Positions 17,719-26,774 of a DNA stretch of 64,000 nt are shown in pieces (the stretch's first letter is position 1; the number at the start of each line of letters is the position of its first letter). Position numbers and translations under genes: made by a program. The stretch covers positions 1-64,000 of the forward strand of contig JADKGE010000013.1 of assembly GCA_016717115.1 (NCBI GenBank), written 5' to 3'. The DNA comes from Actinomycetota bacterium (GTDB taxonomy: Bacteria; Actinomycetota; Actinomycetes; S36-B12). The notes under the pieces are model-generated. The model did not search any database and was not told the origin of the DNA. It saw only the letters and a program-made list of their open reading frames with translations.

Positions 17719-17880
17719 CTAGTCGTAGTTGCGCGACGTGTCCGCGCCATGCGTCCCGACGAACCCGAACACGTCCCCGGATTCGACGCGGAGATCCACT
17801 CCCCTCACGGACTCGACCGTGGCACCCTTCTTGACGGCGAACGTCCTGACGCGGCCGTCCGCCTCCACCGCAACGGTCAT
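17719..17880 (-). pseudogene. Fragment of an ABC transporter ATPase, cut at the Walker A site
   Basis: A 53-codon frame from ATG 17880 reads RTFAVKKGATVESVRGVDL, then VESGDVFGFVGTHGADTS and stops at RNYD. This is the start of a DrrA-type ABC ATPase, in which FGFLGPNGAGKTT would be expected. Here the Walker A loop is GTHGADTS without Lys, and the protein ends four residues later. TAG 17719 is followed within the same bases by the GGAGGTG ribosome site of the BNR gene. It is therefore a truncated remnant, or a small leader-like protein coupled to that gene. No ribosome site is visible in front of its own start. Confidence 0.65.
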
Positions 17881-17884
17881 CAGG

Positions 17885-17903
17885 GAAGGATAGGCTCGCC
17901 TAC
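17885..17903. promoter_or_regulatory. Possible DtxR/IdeR-type operator
   Basis: GAAGGATAGGCTCGCCTAC matches the palindromic IdeR/DtxR consensus TTAGGTTAGGCTAACCTAA at 13 of 19 positions by my alignment. It sits just upstream of the minus-strand ABC-fragment/BNR/MoaD operon and before the plus-strand FUSC gene. The match is suggestive only. Confidence 0.3.
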
Positions 17904-17999
17904 CGTCCTTCGGCTATGCCCTCAGCGGCACTTCCCATTGACGCCTCTGCCCGGCGTCAGCGGTCGCCTCAGCCACGCCCGCTAGGGCACGCTGACGGA

Positions 18000-19115
18000 G
18001 TGACCGACGTCGCTGGACGCACGACAGTGCTGCGTCATGCGCGCTTCGCCCTGACTCCCGAACCTGCCCCCGTGCTCCTGCGAGCCGGCATCGCGGTGCT
18101 GGTGGAGGTCATCGTCGTGTTCTTCGCGGTGCGTTTCGCCCTCGTCGCCGCGGGTCATCCCGACGAGGGCCTCACGCATGCCGTCCTTCCCGCCGTGTTC
18201 GGGGGGATATTCGGCTTCCTCGGCTCGCTCGGCGGCAGCCTTCGCAGCGGGCTGCTTCGCGGCTTCGGCCTGTCCCTCGTCGCCCTGCCGCTGACCCTCG
18301 TCGCCATCGCGAGCCGCGATGTGCCATGGGCGGCGGGAGCGTCCCTCGCGGCCATGACCGTCCTCGCGGGGGCCCTCGCCTGGCGGGGGGAACCCCTCGC
18401 CACACTCGGCAGCCTGCTGCTGTACCTGTACTTCCTGCCCCTGGTGTTCGGAGCGGGCAAGGGCGTGCCGCTGCGCTACCTGCTCATCGGGTTCTCCGTC
18501 ATGATCGTCCTGAACCTCGTCCTGAGAGCCGTGGCCTCGCTCGTCCCCCATCGGCAGAAGCCGGACCGGGTCAAGGCGACGGATGAGAAGCCTGCCCACG
18601 TGGCGGCCGACGGCAGGTTCGCCCTGGTACCCGAGCCACAGCTCACCCGCCTGCATCGCACGACCATCCGGTCGGCACTGGGCCTCGGCGTTGGCGCAGT
18701 CGTGATGTCGATGACCGGTAACCACAATGCGGTGTGGGTGCTCATGACGCTCATCGCGCTGATCCCGCCGCAACTGCCTCTGACGATCGATCGCGTGCTG
18801 CAACGCCTGGCCGGGACCGCGGTCGCCATGGTCGTCCTCACGGTGATCGACTCGGCCGTACCCCCCGGTCCGCTGCGACTGCTCGCCCTGGCGCCCGGGA
18901 TCGTCCTCACGATCGCCTTCGTGCGTCGCAGCTACGCGCTGTCCGTGCTCGGCGTGAGCACGGTCGCCGTGCTCGCCTATGCCCAGGTCAGCGCCCCTCT
19001 GGGCGAGGCGCTCCTCTGGCGCGGACTAGACACCATTGTCGGCGCCGTGATCGCGATCGTCGTGACGCTCGTCATCCCTGTCGGCACAAGGCCCCAACCC
19101 GTCTGGTCGCGATAG
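18000..19115 (+). CDS. FUSC family inner membrane transporter
   Basis: GTG 18000 gives about 371 residues; ATG 17916, 84 bases upstream in frame, is an alternative, and neither has a strong ribosome site. Two homologous halves, each opening with RFAL[TV]PEP, hold about five membrane helices each, for example IAVLVEVIVVFFAVRFALVA and LGLGVGAVVMSMTGNHNAVW. This two-half layout is typical of FUSC/aromatic acid exporter-like membrane proteins, though the long cytoplasmic domain of larger members is missing. The substrate is unknown. The next gene begins 3 bp after the stop. Confidence 0.75.
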   Translation: MTDVAGRTTVLRHARFALTPEPAPVLLRAGIAVLVEVIVVFFAVRFALVAAGHPDEGLTHAVLPAVFGGIFGFLGSLGGSLRSGLLRGFGLSLVALPLTLVAIASRDVPWAAGASLAAMTVLAGALAWRGEPLATLGSLLLYLYFLPLVFGAGKGVPLRYLLIGFSVMIVLNLVLRAVASLVPHRQKPDRVKATDEKPAHVAADGRFALVPEPQLTRLHRTTIRSALGLGVGAVVMSMTGNHNAVWVLMTLIALIPPQLPLTIDRVLQRLAGTAVAMVVLTVIDSAVPPGPLRLLALAPGIVLTIAFVRRSYALSVLGVSTVAVLAYAQVSAPLGEALLWRGLDTIVGAVIAIVVTLVIPVGTRPQPVWSR

Positions 19116-19118
19116 CCC

Positions 19119-20105
19119 ATGCCGAGACGGGTGTCTTCATTCGCGATCGGGGTCGCGCTGGCGGCGGGCGCCCTGGCCATCGCGACCCCTCCCTCGGGAG
19201 CTACCCCCACGGCGCCGCGGCCCGTACCCGGCACGTCGTGCCCGATGTTCCCGGCGGACAACTACTGGCACGCGCGCGTCGATGCGCTTCCGGTGCATCG
19301 CCTTTCGGACTCGTGGATGTCGCAGATGCACTCATCGCTCAATCTGCATCCGGACTTCGGACCGAGCTACGGCACCCAGTCGGTTCCCTACGGGATCCCC
19401 CTGACGATCGTGAACGGTGCACCCCGGGTTCCCGTGTCGTTCCACTACGCCGACGAGAGCGACCGCGTGCCCTACCCGCTGGGATCGGCCACGAGGATCG
19501 AGGGCGGAGCCGAGGCCGAGGGCGACCGGCACGCGATCATCGTCGACGCGGACACTTGCACCCTGTTCGAGACATGGGACACCCGGCTCACGGCAAGCGG
19601 GTGGACGGCAGGCTCGGGGGCCACCTGGAACCTGCGGTCCAACCGACTGCGCCCGCGGACCTGGACATCGGCTGATGCCGCTGGGCTGCCCATCCTCCCG
19701 GGGCTCCTTCGCTGGGACGAGGTGCGGGCAGGTCGCGTCGATCACGCGATCCGCTTCACGACCGACGTCACTCGTCGGGCGTTCGTCTGGCCGGCCCGGC
19801 ACCAAGCCGGCTCCGCCGACTCCGCGGCCGTGCCACCCATGGGCGCGCGCTTCCGGCTCGCCTCGACCTTCGACACGTCGGGATTCTCGCGGGAGGCGGT
19901 CGTCGTCCTGACGGCCATGAAGCGCTACGGACTCGTGCTCGCCGACAACGGATCGCCCTGGTACTTCCAGGGCACCGCCGACGACGACTGGCCCCCGTCG
20001 CTGATCGAGCAGCTCAAGGGCATCCCCGCGAGCGCGTTCGAGGCTGTCGACACCGCGCCGCTTCGAGTCCGGGCTGACTCCGGCGCCGCCCGCGCCGTGA
20101 CCTGA
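19119..20105 (+). CDS. Conserved secreted protein of unknown function
   Basis: 328 residues with a signal peptide (SFAIGVALAAGALAIATPPS). The mature part carries strongly conserved-looking blocks: SCPMFPADNYWHARVDALPV, LHPDFG, VPVSFHYADESDRVPYPL, GDRHAIIVDADTCTLFE, AAGLPILPGLLRWDEV, VWPARH and ADNGSPWYFQG. I recognise this pattern from uncharacterised secreted proteins of soil bacteria, but no enzymatic function is established. The His/Asp-rich blocks could form a catalytic or binding pocket. It lies 3 bp after the FUSC gene and may share its transcript. Confidence 0.78.
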   Translation: MPRRVSSFAIGVALAAGALAIATPPSGATPTAPRPVPGTSCPMFPADNYWHARVDALPVHRLSDSWMSQMHSSLNLHPDFGPSYGTQSVPYGIPLTIVNGAPRVPVSFHYADESDRVPYPLGSATRIEGGAEAEGDRHAIIVDADTCTLFETWDTRLTASGWTAGSGATWNLRSNRLRPRTWTSADAAGLPILPGLLRWDEVRAGRVDHAIRFTTDVTRRAFVWPARHQAGSADSAAVPPMGARFRLASTFDTSGFSREAVVVLTAMKRYGLVLADNGSPWYFQGTADDDWPPSLIEQLKGIPASAFEAVDTAPLRVRADSGAARAVT

Positions 20106-20174
20106 GCCCGAATCCTGAGGCTGCCTCCCCCATGCCTCCGAAGGTAGGGTCGCGCTCGAGGGCGAGGCCGTGAC

Positions 20175-22316
20175 ATGCCACTGAGCGGGACGAGTTGGGT
20201 GCGGGGGCGATCCCCCGCGCGGCGCACCGTCGACAGCCCTGCGGATGGCGAGGCGCAGCGCTGGCATCCGGCCTGGTTCGTCCTGGTCACCCTCGGAGCC
20301 ATCGCCTGCGTGCTGGTGATCGTCCTGCCCGAGCGGAGCGTGGCCTGGCTCATCGACTATGAGGGCGTGGCGATCGCCGCCCTCGTGGTGTTCGCCATCG
20401 CCGGACTTCGCATGCCTCCCGGGGCCCGAGCGATCTGGTGGGCCCTGTGGGCGTTCCAGGTCCTGACCTTCACCGGGGAAGCGGTGTACGACGCGCAGCA
20501 CGACGACTCCGCACCGACGAGCATCCCCCCGCTCGCGTCCGCCCTGTACCTCAGTGCCTACATCGCCGCGTTCGTCGCCCTGATCCTGCTCATCCGCCTC
20601 GCCCACCCCGGACGCGATCGGGAGGCATGGATCGACGCCGGCATCGTGGCCATCGCCGCCGCCTCGATCCTCGGGACGCTCATCGTCGCACCGGCGATGA
20701 CGAACCAGTTCGACCCCGGCATCGAGACCGTCGTCGCCCTGGTCTATCCGCTGCTCGACCTCGGCGTTCTGGCCGTGATGATCTGGCTGCTCTTCGGCAG
20801 CGTCCGCCTCAATCCCGTGCTGGCCCTGCTGACCGCCGCCTTCACGTTCTACCTCGCGGCGGACCTGCTCTACGAGTACCGACTCGTCAATGGACTGACG
20901 GACCGCACATGGGTCTGGCGCGAGGCGATGTACCTCGCGGCCGTGATCCTCATCGTCGCGGCTGCGACTGCGCCGGGCGCAGATCGCATCGCCCATCCCA
21001 CGAGCGCGACCATGCGCCGGGCCACCCCTATCCGCCTCGTGGCGCTCGTCGCGGCCGTCCTCACCGTGCCCGCCCTCCTCGCCTTCGCGGTCTGGAGCGG
21101 ACGGGACGGCAGCGCCAAACTGCTCGCCATCGCCTCCGTGCTCGTCATCGGGCTCGGCCTCTGGCGCACCCGCATCCTCCTGACCACGATCGAGCAGCAG
21201 CAGCGGCTCAACGAACTGGTCCTCGACTCTGCGGGGGACGGGATCATCGGGCTGGCCCCCGACGGCACGGTCGTCTTCGTCAACATGGCCGCACGACGCA
21301 TCCTTCGCTGCCGCGAGGAGGACGTCGTCGAGCGCAACTTCCACGACGTCGCGCATCACCAGCATCCCGACGGCACCCCTTACCCCTGGAGCGACTGCCC
21401 CACCCGCGAGCTCATTGCCCAGGGCAAGTCCGGAGCCTTGACCAACTCGACCTACATCCGCCGCGACGGCGTTCACATCCCGGTCGACGTCATCATCACG
21501 CCGATGCTGGCCGGCGACGTCGTGGCGGGCGCCGTCATGCTGTTCCGCGACATCTCCGAACGCGCCGCCATCGAGGAGATGAAGAGCCAGTTCATCGCCA
21601 TCATCAGCCACGAGCTGCGCACGCCACTCACGTCGATCAAGGGCAGCCTGCAGCTCCTCGATGCCGGCGTGGTCGGTCCGGTCACCGGGGAGCAGCAGCA
21701 ACTGCTCACGATGGCCGTCAACAACACCGATCGCCTTCGCAAGCTCGTCGACGACATCCTCGATGTCGAGCGGCTCGACGCGGGCCGGATGCCCCTTCGG
21801 CCCGAGCCGGTGAACGCGTTGAGCCTGGCCCACCAGGCGATCGAGGGGATCGAAGGCGCGGCCCAGTCGGCCGGCATCGCCGTCAGGGTGCAATCACCGT
21901 CACCCGAGTCGACCCTCGTCGTCGACGTCGATCCGCACCGCATGCTCCAGGTGCTGGCCAACCTGCTCGGCAATGCGATCAAGTTCAGCGAGCGCGACTC
22001 GACCGTCAGCGTCGACGTGTCCCGGGCTGGCCCCTCGGTGACCATCGCTGTCGCCGACCACGGACGGGGCATACCGGCCGACCGCCTCGCCTCCGTCTTC
22101 GAGCGCTTCGGGCAGGTGGAGTCCGGTGACGCCCGGCGGCAGGGCGGGACCGGACTCGGCCTGGCCATCGCCAAGGAGCTCGTCACCCGCAGTGGCGGCA
22201 CGCTGGATGTGACCAGCACGGTCGGCGTCGGGAGTACCTTCACGGTGACGCTGCCAGCCCGCCCGGGCGGGCCCGCCGAAGAGCCAACCGACCTCCGACC
22301 GCCCACCGAAGGCTGA
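20175..22316 (+). CDS. Membrane sensor histidine kinase with PAS domain
   Basis: 713 residues. About nine or ten N-terminal membrane helices (residues 30-330) are followed by a PAS domain (LNELVLDSAGDGIIGLAPDG), then a HisKA domain with the phosphorylated His at about 479 in ISHELRTPLTSIKGSLQLL. A HATPase domain has the N-box LLGNAIKFS, the G1 box DHGRGIPADRL and the G2 box GGTGLGLAIAKEL. All kinase boxes look intact. The membrane part resembles that of the broken GGDEF protein at 8159-9657, so the same sensory module serves two output types. The response regulator gene 10 bp downstream is the likely partner. Confidence 0.93.
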   Translation: MPLSGTSWVRGRSPARRTVDSPADGEAQRWHPAWFVLVTLGAIACVLVIVLPERSVAWLIDYEGVAIAALVVFAIAGLRMPPGARAIWWALWAFQVLTFTGEAVYDAQHDDSAPTSIPPLASALYLSAYIAAFVALILLIRLAHPGRDREAWIDAGIVAIAAASILGTLIVAPAMTNQFDPGIETVVALVYPLLDLGVLAVMIWLLFGSVRLNPVLALLTAAFTFYLAADLLYEYRLVNGLTDRTWVWREAMYLAAVILIVAAATAPGADRIAHPTSATMRRATPIRLVALVAAVLTVPALLAFAVWSGRDGSAKLLAIASVLVIGLGLWRTRILLTTIEQQQRLNELVLDSAGDGIIGLAPDGTVVFVNMAARRILRCREEDVVERNFHDVAHHQHPDGTPYPWSDCPTRELIAQGKSGALTNSTYIRRDGVHIPVDVIITPMLAGDVVAGAVMLFRDISERAAIEEMKSQFIAIISHELRTPLTSIKGSLQLLDAGVVGPVTGEQQQLLTMAVNNTDRLRKLVDDILDVERLDAGRMPLRPEPVNALSLAHQAIEGIEGAAQSAGIAVRVQSPSPESTLVVDVDPHRMLQVLANLLGNAIKFSERDSTVSVDVSRAGPSVTIAVADHGRGIPADRLASVFERFGQVESGDARRQGGTGLGLAIAKELVTRSGGTLDVTSTVGVGSTFTVTLPARPGGPAEEPTDLRPPTEG

Positions 22317-22325
22317 GGAGCCGGC

Positions 22326-22697
22326 ATGCAGAAGAGAATCCTCATCGTCGACGATGACGACGACATCCGCATGCTGTCGACCATGAGCCTGTCGCGGGTG
22401 GCCGGGCACGACGTGCGCGCGGTCGGATCCGGCCAGGAGTGCCTCGACCAGCTGGCGAGCTGGACGCCCGACCTGGTTCTCCTCGACGTCATGATGCCCG
22501 GCATGGACGGTATCTCCACGCTGGCGGCGATCCGATCGGGTCACCACTGCCCCGATGTTCCCGTGGCGTTCCTCACCGCGAGCGTCGCCCCCACTGAGGT
22601 CGACCGCCTGGCCGCCCTGGCCGTCCTGGGCGTCCTGGGCAAGCCCTTCGACCCGATGCAGCTGCCAGCACAGGTGGCGGTGCTCGCGGGCTGGTAG
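22326..22697 (+). CDS. Single-domain response regulator (receiver only)
   Basis: 123 residues comprising one receiver domain: acidic pocket VDDDDD, phosphoacceptor Asp54 in LLDVMMPGMDG, Thr84 in FLTAS and Lys106 in GKPFDP. There is no output domain, so it acts as a phosphorelay intermediate or by protein contact. It starts 10 bp after the histidine kinase gene with a GAGGAG-like site, so the two form a two-component pair. Confidence 0.94.
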   Translation: MQKRILIVDDDDDIRMLSTMSLSRVAGHDVRAVGSGQECLDQLASWTPDLVLLDVMMPGMDGISTLAAIRSGHHCPDVPVAFLTASVAPTEVDRLAALAVLGVLGKPFDPMQLPAQVAVLAGW

Positions 22698-22737
22698 CAC
22701 CCGTCGGTGCCCCTCCCTCGCCCCGTAGTCTGAACCG

Positions 22738-24096
22738 ATGCGCCGTCCTCTCGTGACCGTCCTGGCTCTTGTGGCCGTTCTCGCCGCCGCGTGTTCGTCC
22801 GACCCCGGGTCCGACGCCGTGACGCCGTCCCCCTCGCCCAGCGCCGGCGTCTCGCTGCCCGCGTCGGCGTCCGCCTCGGTATCGGCCGCCCCCTCCGGAT
22901 CGGTGAGCGCGTCCCCGGCCCCCAGCCCGAGCGGACCGAACATGGGCGTGGTCGTGCCCGCGGCCATCACGGGACTGCATGTCTCGGGTGTTCAGGAGGG
23001 CGCCTGGCCGGACAGCAACGTCCCCTTCGGCACCCTTCGCCTGTGGGACGCGGGCACGAACTGGTCGCAGGTGGAGGCCGTGAAGGGCCTGTACAACTGG
23101 ACCGCCCTCGACACCGTGCTCAAGACGGCCGAGGCCAACAAGGTCAAGGACGTGCTGCTCGTCCTCGGATCGACGCCGACGTGGAACGCCTCGCGCATCA
23201 AGCCGGGCGACTACCCGGTACCCGGGGCCGCATCTGCGCCGAAGAGCCTGGCCGCCTGGGATGCTTTCGTTACCGCCGTCGTCAAGCGGTACGCAGGACG
23301 CATCTCGGCCTACCAGATCTGGAACGAGGCCAGCCTGTCCATGTTCTGGAACGGCTCGCCGGACAAGCTCGCCCTCATGACGAAGAGCGCCTACGACATC
23401 ATCAAGGCCAAGGATCCCAAGGCCCTGGTGGTAGCGGCCAGCACCACCGTCCGCCTGCCGGGCGCCTTCGACCGGTTCTTCCCCAGCTACCTGGCCGCCC
23501 TCGGCGAGCTCGACTGGCCGGTCGACGTGCTCTCCGCCCACCTATACCCCGCGAGCAGGGACACCACCGACGAGCGGGCGGCGTTCGTCGCCGCCGTGCA
23601 GGAACAGCTCGTCTCCGCGGGCGCACCCGCCCTGCCCCTGTGGGACACGGAGCTGAACTACGGGCTCGCCGGTCCCGGACCCACCAACCCGCGTCAGACC
23701 ATCGAGGGCGCCCAGGCCCGCGACTGGGTCGTCCAGACGGCCCTCGACTCGCTGCACCTCGGTATCGACCGCACGTACTGGTACATCTGGACGCCCGAGC
23801 CGTATCCCCTGCTGGGGATGCAGTTGACCAACGATTCGGGCGCGGTCAAGGGCCTGCGCGTCATCGACCAGTGGGTCGTCGGCGCGACGTGGCAGGGCTG
23901 CGTCGATGACGGCTCGGTCGTGTCCTGCTCCGTCGACAAGAAGGGTGTTCCCTCGGTCCTCGCGTGGGCGAAGGTCGACGCTGGCACGTTCGTGCCCCCG
24001 GCGAATCTGACACAGGCGTGCAGCACCGCGAACACGTGCACCCCTGTCACAGGTCCCGTCGAGCTGACCGAGACGCCGACCCGCTTCACCGAGTAA
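22738..24096 (+). CDS. Lipoprotein glycoside hydrolase (GH39/clan A-like TIM barrel)
   Basis: 452 residues. The signal peptide ends in the lipobox LAAACSS, so the protein is lipid-anchored after Cys. A Ser/Pro/Ala linker (about residues 25-75) leads to a TIM barrel. AYQIWNEASL contains the Asn-Glu acid/base pair and LWDTELNYG the candidate nucleophile Glu, as in clan A glycosidases such as xylosidases. WSQVEAVKGLYNWTALD is typical of the substrate-cleft strand. The exact sugar substrate cannot be read. The C-terminus carries paired Cys residues. It faces the next gene with a 6-bp gap. Confidence 0.82.
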   Translation: MRRPLVTVLALVAVLAAACSSDPGSDAVTPSPSPSAGVSLPASASASVSAAPSGSVSASPAPSPSGPNMGVVVPAAITGLHVSGVQEGAWPDSNVPFGTLRLWDAGTNWSQVEAVKGLYNWTALDTVLKTAEANKVKDVLLVLGSTPTWNASRIKPGDYPVPGAASAPKSLAAWDAFVTAVVKRYAGRISAYQIWNEASLSMFWNGSPDKLALMTKSAYDIIKAKDPKALVVAASTTVRLPGAFDRFFPSYLAALGELDWPVDVLSAHLYPASRDTTDERAAFVAAVQEQLVSAGAPALPLWDTELNYGLAGPGPTNPRQTIEGAQARDWVVQTALDSLHLGIDRTYWYIWTPEPYPLLGMQLTNDSGAVKGLRVIDQWVVGATWQGCVDDGSVVSCSVDKKGVPSVLAWAKVDAGTFVPPANLTQACSTANTCTPVTGPVELTETPTRFTE

Positions 24097-24102
24097 TGCC
24101 CC

Positions 24103-24756
24103 TCAGCTGCCGGGCGTCCCGCCCGGGATGAGGTTGATGGCCCTGCTGAGGGTGACGACGATGGTCAGCAGGGCGGTCGACGACTGGACCGTGAACAGCA
24201 GCTTGACGCGGTGCGTCAGGGGCATGGTGTCGGTGGGGCTGAACGCGATGATGTTCGTGTAGGCGGTGAACAGGTAGTCGGGCAGGCCCGGCTGCCATGG
24301 CTGGTTCTGCGCCTGCTGCGGGTACAAGAAGTCCCAGGCAGTCACGCTTCCGGCCAGGCGTCGACGCGGCCCACCACCGTCGAGCCACCAGTAGGTGAGC
24401 CCGAAGCTCAGGACATTGATCGTCAGGACGCCGAACCCCGCGAACAGCAGGTACTCACCGGATTCGCTGCTGCCCCGCAGCATCGAGACGAGGAGCAGGA
24501 CGGCGTTGGTCACGCAGGCGAGCACCAGGAAGATCAGGTACGCCGTCATGATGCTGCGCACGAGCTGTGCGTCGGCACCGCGCCACGTGGCGACCAGGAA
24601 CATGATCGGGATGCCCGTCACCTCGATGGCCGGAATGACCCAGATCGCGCCCAAGGTGACGGAGTCGGGCAGCCACAGCTGGATACCCGCGATCACCAGC
24701 ACGATGACCACGACAGCAGTGATCGTGCCGCGCTGGATGCCGCCGATCGTCTTCAC
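24103..24756 (-). CDS. Membrane protein of the DUF1345 type
   Basis: GTG 24756 with an adjacent GGCGGA is chosen; a TTG further up lies inside a terminator hairpin and is unlikely. The protein has about 217 residues with five membrane helices (for example ITAVVVIVLVIAGIQLWL, IMTAYLIFLVLACVTNAVLL and VLTINVLSFGLTYWWLDGGG). The segment DYLFTAYTNIIAFSPTDTMP followed by LLFTVQSSTALLTIVVTLS resembles the end of DUF1345 proteins and the filter-like region of two-TM ion channels. The function is unknown. Confidence 0.72.
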   Translation of the reverse strand: MKTIGGIQRGTITAVVVIVLVIAGIQLWLPDSVTLGAIWVIPAIEVTGIPIMFLVATWRGADAQLVRSIMTAYLIFLVLACVTNAVLLLVSMLRGSSESGEYLLFAGFGVLTINVLSFGLTYWWLDGGGPRRRLAGSVTAWDFLYPQQAQNQPWQPGLPDYLFTAYTNIIAFSPTDTMPLTHRVKLLFTVQSSTALLTIVVTLSRAINLIPGGTPGS

Positions 24757-24773
24757 TCCGCCGACGATAGTCG

Positions 24774-24833
24774 CCGAGACCTGCAGTAGACGCCGCAAGA
24801 TTCCGCCCTTGTGGCGTCTACTGCAGGTCTCGG
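24774..24833 (-). terminator. Long hairpin downstream of the IolG-like gene
   Basis: Arms 24774-24794 and 24813-24833 are perfectly complementary over 21 bp, and inner GCAAG/CTTGT can extend the stem. No U-run follows. It starts 4 bp after the stop of the dehydrogenase gene, so an I-shaped terminator is likely. Confidence 0.75.
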
Positions 24834-24837
24834 TGCG

Positions 24838-25845
24838 TCAGCCCTCGGTGATGGTGATCGGTCGCCCTGCCCGCACCGATTCCCAGGCCGCCAGCCCGAT
24901 GACGACCGGCGCACGACCGTCGGCGCCTGTCACGGGTGACGGGCCACCGCCCGCGACATAGTCGATGAAGGCCAACCACTCCTCGACGAACGACTCGCGG
25001 TAGCGATCGAGGAAGAAGTCCTGCAGGTTCGCGCCGGTCGAGCCCGCGGCCGAGTAGACCCGCCCGTTGTCCTTCAGGACGTTCTCCGACGTGGCGAGGC
25101 CCGCCGATCCGAGCACCTCGACCCGCTGGTCGTAGCCGTACACGGCCTGCCGACTGTTGTCGATCGTCGTGATCGCCCCGTTGGCGTGCGTCAGCACCAC
25201 GACCGCCGTGTCGACGTCGCCCGCCGCACCGATCGCCGGATCGATCAGCACCGCCCCCTTGGCGAACACCTCCACCACGGGGGAGCCGACGAGATACCGC
25301 GCCATGTCGAAGTCGTGGATCGTCATGTCGACGAAGATGCCCCCGCTGACCGCGATGTAGCTCACGGGCGGCGGCGCAGGATCACGGCTCGTGATGCGCG
25401 CTAGATGAACGTCGCCGATGGCGCCGGACTCGACGGCGCGGCGGACGGACCGATGACCCGGGTCGAAACGGCGGTTGAAGCCCACCATGAACGGAACGCC
25501 CGCGCGCTCGACCGCCGCGAGTGCCCGATCGACCTCCGCGATGTCCAGACTCACCGGCTTCTCGCAGAAGATCGCCTTGCCCGCCTCCGCTGCCCTGACC
25601 ACGAGGTCGACATGGGTGTCGCTGCTCGTGCAGATGGCGACCGCGTCGATGTCGCTTGCGGCGAACATCTCGTCGACGCTGAGTGGGCGCACCCGCAGTT
25701 CCTCGGCAACCTGAGCCGCGGTATCGGGAAAGGCATCTGCGACCGCGACGACTGTGGCGCCGGGGATCTGTCGCGCCAGGATCGAGGCGTGCATGCGGCC
25801 GATCCGGCCGACGCCCGCGACGCCGACACGCACCGGGCTCGTCAT
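24838..25845 (-). CDS. iolG: Gfo/Idh/MocA family dehydrogenase, inositol 2-dehydrogenase-like
   Basis: 335 residues. The N-terminal Rossmann fold has VGVAGVGRIGRMHA for NAD binding, and FCEKPVSLD contains the family Lys. MVGFNRRFDPGH and the later IHDFDMARYL supply the catalytic Asp/His region. This pattern and length fit myo-inositol or scyllo-inositol dehydrogenases, which oxidise inositols to inosose with NAD. It overlaps the upstream IolE-like gene by 4 bp (ATGA), and the divergent LacI regulator likely controls both. Substrate choice within the family (inositol or another polyol or sugar) is inferred from the partner gene. Confidence 0.85.
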   Translation of the reverse strand: MTSPVRVGVAGVGRIGRMHASILARQIPGATVVAVADAFPDTAAQVAEELRVRPLSVDEMFAASDIDAVAICTSSDTHVDLVVRAAEAGKAIFCEKPVSLDIAEVDRALAAVERAGVPFMVGFNRRFDPGHRSVRRAVESGAIGDVHLARITSRDPAPPPVSYIAVSGGIFVDMTIHDFDMARYLVGSPVVEVFAKGAVLIDPAIGAAGDVDTAVVVLTHANGAITTIDNSRQAVYGYDQRVEVLGSAGLATSENVLKDNGRVYSAAGSTGANLQDFFLDRYRESFVEEWLAFIDYVAGGGPSPVTGADGRAPVVIGLAAWESVRAGRPITITEG

Positions 25846-26747
25846 CGCGAGACCCCCGAGTGGGCAGCAGCGACCTCGCGCTGGAGGTAGGCCATGCTGA
25901 TCCGCATGCTCTCGATGGGCCCCTCGCCGGCTGCCGGCTCGTCGCCCATGATGGCCGTGTCCTGCTCGAGCACGTAGCGACCCGCGTACCCGCAGCGTTC
26001 CAGCTCGAGCACGATGTCGGCGATCGGCACGTCACCCTCGCCCAAGGGCACGAACATCCCCGCCTGCACAGCGTGGAGCAGGCTGAGCTCACGGCTCATC
26101 GTCTTCCGCGCGAGGGAGAGGTTCACGTCCTTGAGGTGCACGATGCCCACACGCTCAGCGTTGTCGCGGGCGAACTGCAACGGATCGGTGCCGCCGATCG
26201 CGAGGTGTCCCGTGTCCAGGCACCACTTCACGTCAGTCTCCTGGAGCGCCAGCTCGACGTCAGCCTTGGTCTCGACGAGGGTGTCGACGTGCGGGTGCAG
26301 CACCTGCACGATGCCGAAGTCCGCGCACACGTTGTCGATGAGTCGCAGGCCCTCGGCGAACGTGCGCATCTGCTCGCGGTCGAGCGGAGTCGGACGGGTC
26401 CACGCGTAGTCCTGCACGGCTGCCGTCACGAAGCGGTCGCCGCCGCAGTACGAGAAGAGCTCTGCGGCCGACCTTGCGTTCTCGATGGCGACATCCCACT
26501 GAGCCGGGTCCTGGAGCACCAGCGGCACGAAGCCGCCGACAAGCGTCATGCCCGCTGCGTCGAGCGTGTCCTTGACGGCTTCCTTCCCCTCGGGCAGGAA
26601 GCCCGGGGCGCCGAGCTCGGTAGCCCTGAGCCCGACCTCGCGCATCTCGGGCAGCACTCGGCTGGCCGGAAGGATCCTGCCCCAGCCCGGGACCTCGCAC
26701 ACTCCCCAGGAAATCGGAGCCCCCGCGAGACGTTCGAAGAAGTCCAT
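25842..26747 (-). CDS. iolE: Sugar phosphate isomerase/epimerase, inosose dehydratase-like
   Basis: ATG 26747 with CAGGAG upstream gives 301 residues. It is an AP-endonuclease-2-type TIM barrel. APISWGVCEVPGWG at the N-terminus is characteristic of IolE and its relatives. Metal-binding acids are seen in HPHVDTLVET, WCLDTGHLAIGGTDP and GIVHLKDVN. It would dehydrate inosose to the diketone, the step after IolG. It is first in a two-gene operon with the dehydrogenase. The rest of an inositol pathway is not in this window, so a related polyol pathway is possible. Confidence 0.82.
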   Translation of the reverse strand: MDFFERLAGAPISWGVCEVPGWGRILPASRVLPEMREVGLRATELGAPGFLPEGKEAVKDTLDAAGMTLVGGFVPLVLQDPAQWDVAIENARSAAELFSYCGGDRFVTAAVQDYAWTRPTPLDREQMRTFAEGLRLIDNVCADFGIVQVLHPHVDTLVETKADVELALQETDVKWCLDTGHLAIGGTDPLQFARDNAERVGIVHLKDVNLSLARKTMSRELSLLHAVQAGMFVPLGEGDVPIADIVLELERCGYAGRYVLEQDTAIMGDEPAAGEGPIESMRISMAYLQREVAAAHSGVSR

Positions 26748-26774
26748 GTCTACTCCTGAGTTGTTGCGCCCCAG

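Noticed and set aside
19332..21893. Antisense open frame of over 850 codons opposite the secreted protein and kinase genes
   Set aside because: His/Asp/Gly/Arg-rich shadow of third-position GC bias; the plus strand carries clear domains.
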